A stretch of DNA of 5,788 bases, taken from an uncultured Micrococcales bacterium. GTDB taxonomy: Bacteria > Actinomycetota > Actinomycetes > S36-B12 > GCA-2699445. A model generated the notes under the pieces. That model had not been told where the DNA came from. It searched no databases and saw nothing but the letters and a program-made list of their open reading frames with translations. Of the stretch, positions 4,651-5,788 are shown piece by piece. The stretch spans positions 1 to 5,788 of the forward strand of contig CAIWTL010000720.1 in the NCBI GenBank assembly GCA_903915555.1, given 5' to 3'. How positions within the stretch are numbered: position 1 is the stretch's first letter; the number at the start of each line of letters is the position of its first letter. The translations under genes and the position numbers were made by a program.

Positions 4651-5788
4651 TCACTCGAGCGCAGGGGTGTCGGTGTGGGTGATGCCGGTGGGGCTGGTCC
4701 AGGTGCGGGTCGGCCCGTCAGCGTCGGGGTTGTCGGTGTCGTGGGTGACGCGCCATCTGGTGTGTGTCTTGAGCCGGTGGTGGCGGCGGCATAGCGGTTG
4801 GAGGTTGTCCGGGACGGTCTGGCCGCGGGGGAAGGCCACGATGTGGTCCAGATCGGTGACGGTCGACCGGCAGCCGGGCATACGGCAGTGCGGGTCGCGG
4901 GCTCGCACGAGGCGGGCGACCGCGGCCGTGGGGCGGTAGGTGCCGGGGCTGGTGGCCACGACCCGGGCACCAGCGTCGCTGGTGTGGGTGATCCAGGCCC
5001 GCCACTTCCGGTCCCCCGCCAGCGCTCGGGCCACGTCAGCGGGTATCGGTCCGCAGCCGGGCACCTGGCCGGGGTTCTCGGCCAGGCCGAGCAGGGTGGC
5101 GGCGTCGATGACGACTGCGACCTCACTGCCGGCACTCCCGGCCGCCGAGACCGCGCCAGACTCGGTGCCCGCCACCGGGTCAGACCCGGGCCCCGGATTT
5201 GGGAGGGGTGGGGGTCCCAGGAGGAGGTCGGTGAACACGTCCGCGCGGCGCTGGTCCAGGCTGCGCCGGCCATGTTGGTCGGGGTGGGTGTCGTCGGGGT
5301 CATCGGATGGCGCGGGCACCCCAGCGGCGATGGCGGTCAACCGCCGGTAGATACGGGTGGCGACATCATCAGCCAGATCCGCGGAGATCGTCGCGGCTCC
5401 GTGGCCGTGTAGCCGCAGCCGCACGCCGCGACCCCGGTGCGCGTCCTTACGCCGGACGGCCAGGTCCAGATCCAGGCCCGCGGCGATCGTCTTGGCCTGA
5501 GCGCGCAGATCGGTGGCTGTCCAATCCCGCAACCCGCGACGGCGGCGCTCACGCACCCGATCCAGTACGGCGTCGATGACCTGCTGCCGCGCCGTCGGGG
5601 GCAGATGCCGCAGGTCCGACACCAACACCTGGGCATGCCAGCCGATCATCAGGCCCTGGGCCACCGCGAACCGCAGTCTGGGTAGGGCGTGGACCCGCCG
5701 CAGGGTGGTCAGGCGGTGCCGGGCACTGCCCGGGGACACCCGCAACGCCGTAGCCAGATCTTCGACCGCCGGGTCGGTGATGGTTCCC
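4651..5788 (-). CDS. DUF222 / HNH endonuclease (13E12 repeat type), partial at right edge
   Basis: The frame is open from the right edge to TGA at 4651; 378 residues are visible and the N-terminus is outside. The first visible segment, TDPAVEDLATALRVSPGSAR, is typical of DUF222, which fills the first half with Arg/Leu-rich helices. A Pro/Gly/Asp-rich linker follows. Counting from the TTG codon at 5745, the HNH domain shows CRMPGC (C287, C292), TDLDHI (D300, H301), DNLQPLC (N314, C319) and RHHRLK (H322, H323), that is, the His-Asn-His core plus cysteines that may bind zinc. Full proteins of this kind are usually some 400-500 residues, so perhaps 50-100 residues are missing. Many copies occur per genome in mycobacteria and relatives (the 13E12 family of M. 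tuberculosis). Nuclease activity is predicted; the physiological role and mobility are unclear. The tail beyond the HNH motif ends TDTPALE. The kinase gene starts 31 bases downstream. Confidence 0.9.
   Translation of the reverse strand, partial: GTITDPAVEDLATALRVSPGSARHRLTTLRRVHALPRLRFAVAQGLMIGWHAQVLVSDLRHLPPTARQQVIDAVLDRVRERRRRGLRDWTATDLRAQAKTIAAGLDLDLAVRRKDAHRGRGVRLRLHGHGAATISADLADDVATRIYRRLTAIAAGVPAPSDDPDDTHPDQHGRRSLDQRRADVFTDLLLGPPPLPNPGPGSDPVAGTESGAVSAAGSAGSEVAVVIDAATLLGLAENPGQVPGCGPIPADVARALAGDRKWRAWITHTSDAGARVVATSPGTYRPTAAVARLVRARDPHCRMPGCRSTVTDLDHIVAFPRGQTVPDNLQPLCRRHHRLKTHTRWRVTHDTDNPDADGPTRTWTSPTGITHTDTPALE

Noticed and set aside
5743..5745. TTG at 5745 as the start of the HNH gene
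   Set aside because: The frame stays open to the right edge and the upstream residues (DPAVEDLATA) are typical DUF222 sequence, so the gene continues outside the window.
1..5788. CRISPR arrays, tRNA or rRNA genes, insertion-sequence ends, a toxin-antitoxin pair or a defence island
   Set aside because: No regularly spaced repeats, cloverleaf sequence, transposase or paired small toxin/antitoxin genes were seen. The RecB-like and HNH nucleases are common actinobacterial chromosomal families and are far apart.

Overview
The window is uniformly GC-rich, with strongly GC-biased third codon positions, frequent GTG/TTG starts and a leaderless-type promoter. It carries a DUF222/HNH (13E12-type) endonuclease gene and a TM0106-type RecB-like nuclease gene. 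This points to an actinomycete, most likely in the Mycobacteriales (Mycobacterium, Gordonia or a relative). That placement is inferred from composition and gene families, not from a database match.

Layout, left to right. (1) 1-589, minus: the N-terminal 196 residues of a RecB-like PD-(D/E)XK nuclease, cut by the left edge, with a perfect AAGGAGG ribosome binding site. (2) 590-818: a 229-base gap holding a long imperfect hairpin at 719-787. (3) 819-1637, minus: an intact dienelactone hydrolase family protein, apparently read from a leaderless mRNA starting at its GTG. (4) About 1647-2340, minus: the decayed remains of a carbon-nitrogen hydrolase (nitrilase superfamily) gene in several reading frames, whose last stop codon overlaps the -10 box of the hydrolase gene. 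(5) 2335-2396: a cluster of palindromes in front of the only plus-strand gene. (6) 2446-3648, plus: a secreted 400-residue protein with an N-terminal phage-tail-lysozyme-like domain, apparently missing its catalytic glutamate, and a C-terminal LAS-type metallopeptidase-like domain; probably a cell-wall remodelling protein. (7) 3649-3663: a perfect 6-bp hairpin between convergent genes. (8) 3675-4619, minus: a ribokinase-like PfkB sugar kinase. (9) 4651-5788, minus: a DUF222/HNH endonuclease, cut by the right edge and only 31 bases upstream of the kinase.

The genes do not form one pathway. The dead nitrilase and the living dienelactone hydrolase were probably a two-gene minus-strand unit in an ancestor, since only 9 bases separate the reconstructed stop and the GTG. 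The HNH gene and the kinase share strand and close spacing but no obvious function. I see no tRNA, rRNA, CRISPR array or insertion-sequence ends. I found no convincing new multi-gene system. The observations most worth following are the altered lysozyme active site, the long hairpin at 719-787, the palindrome cluster at 2335-2396 and the nitrilase relic.
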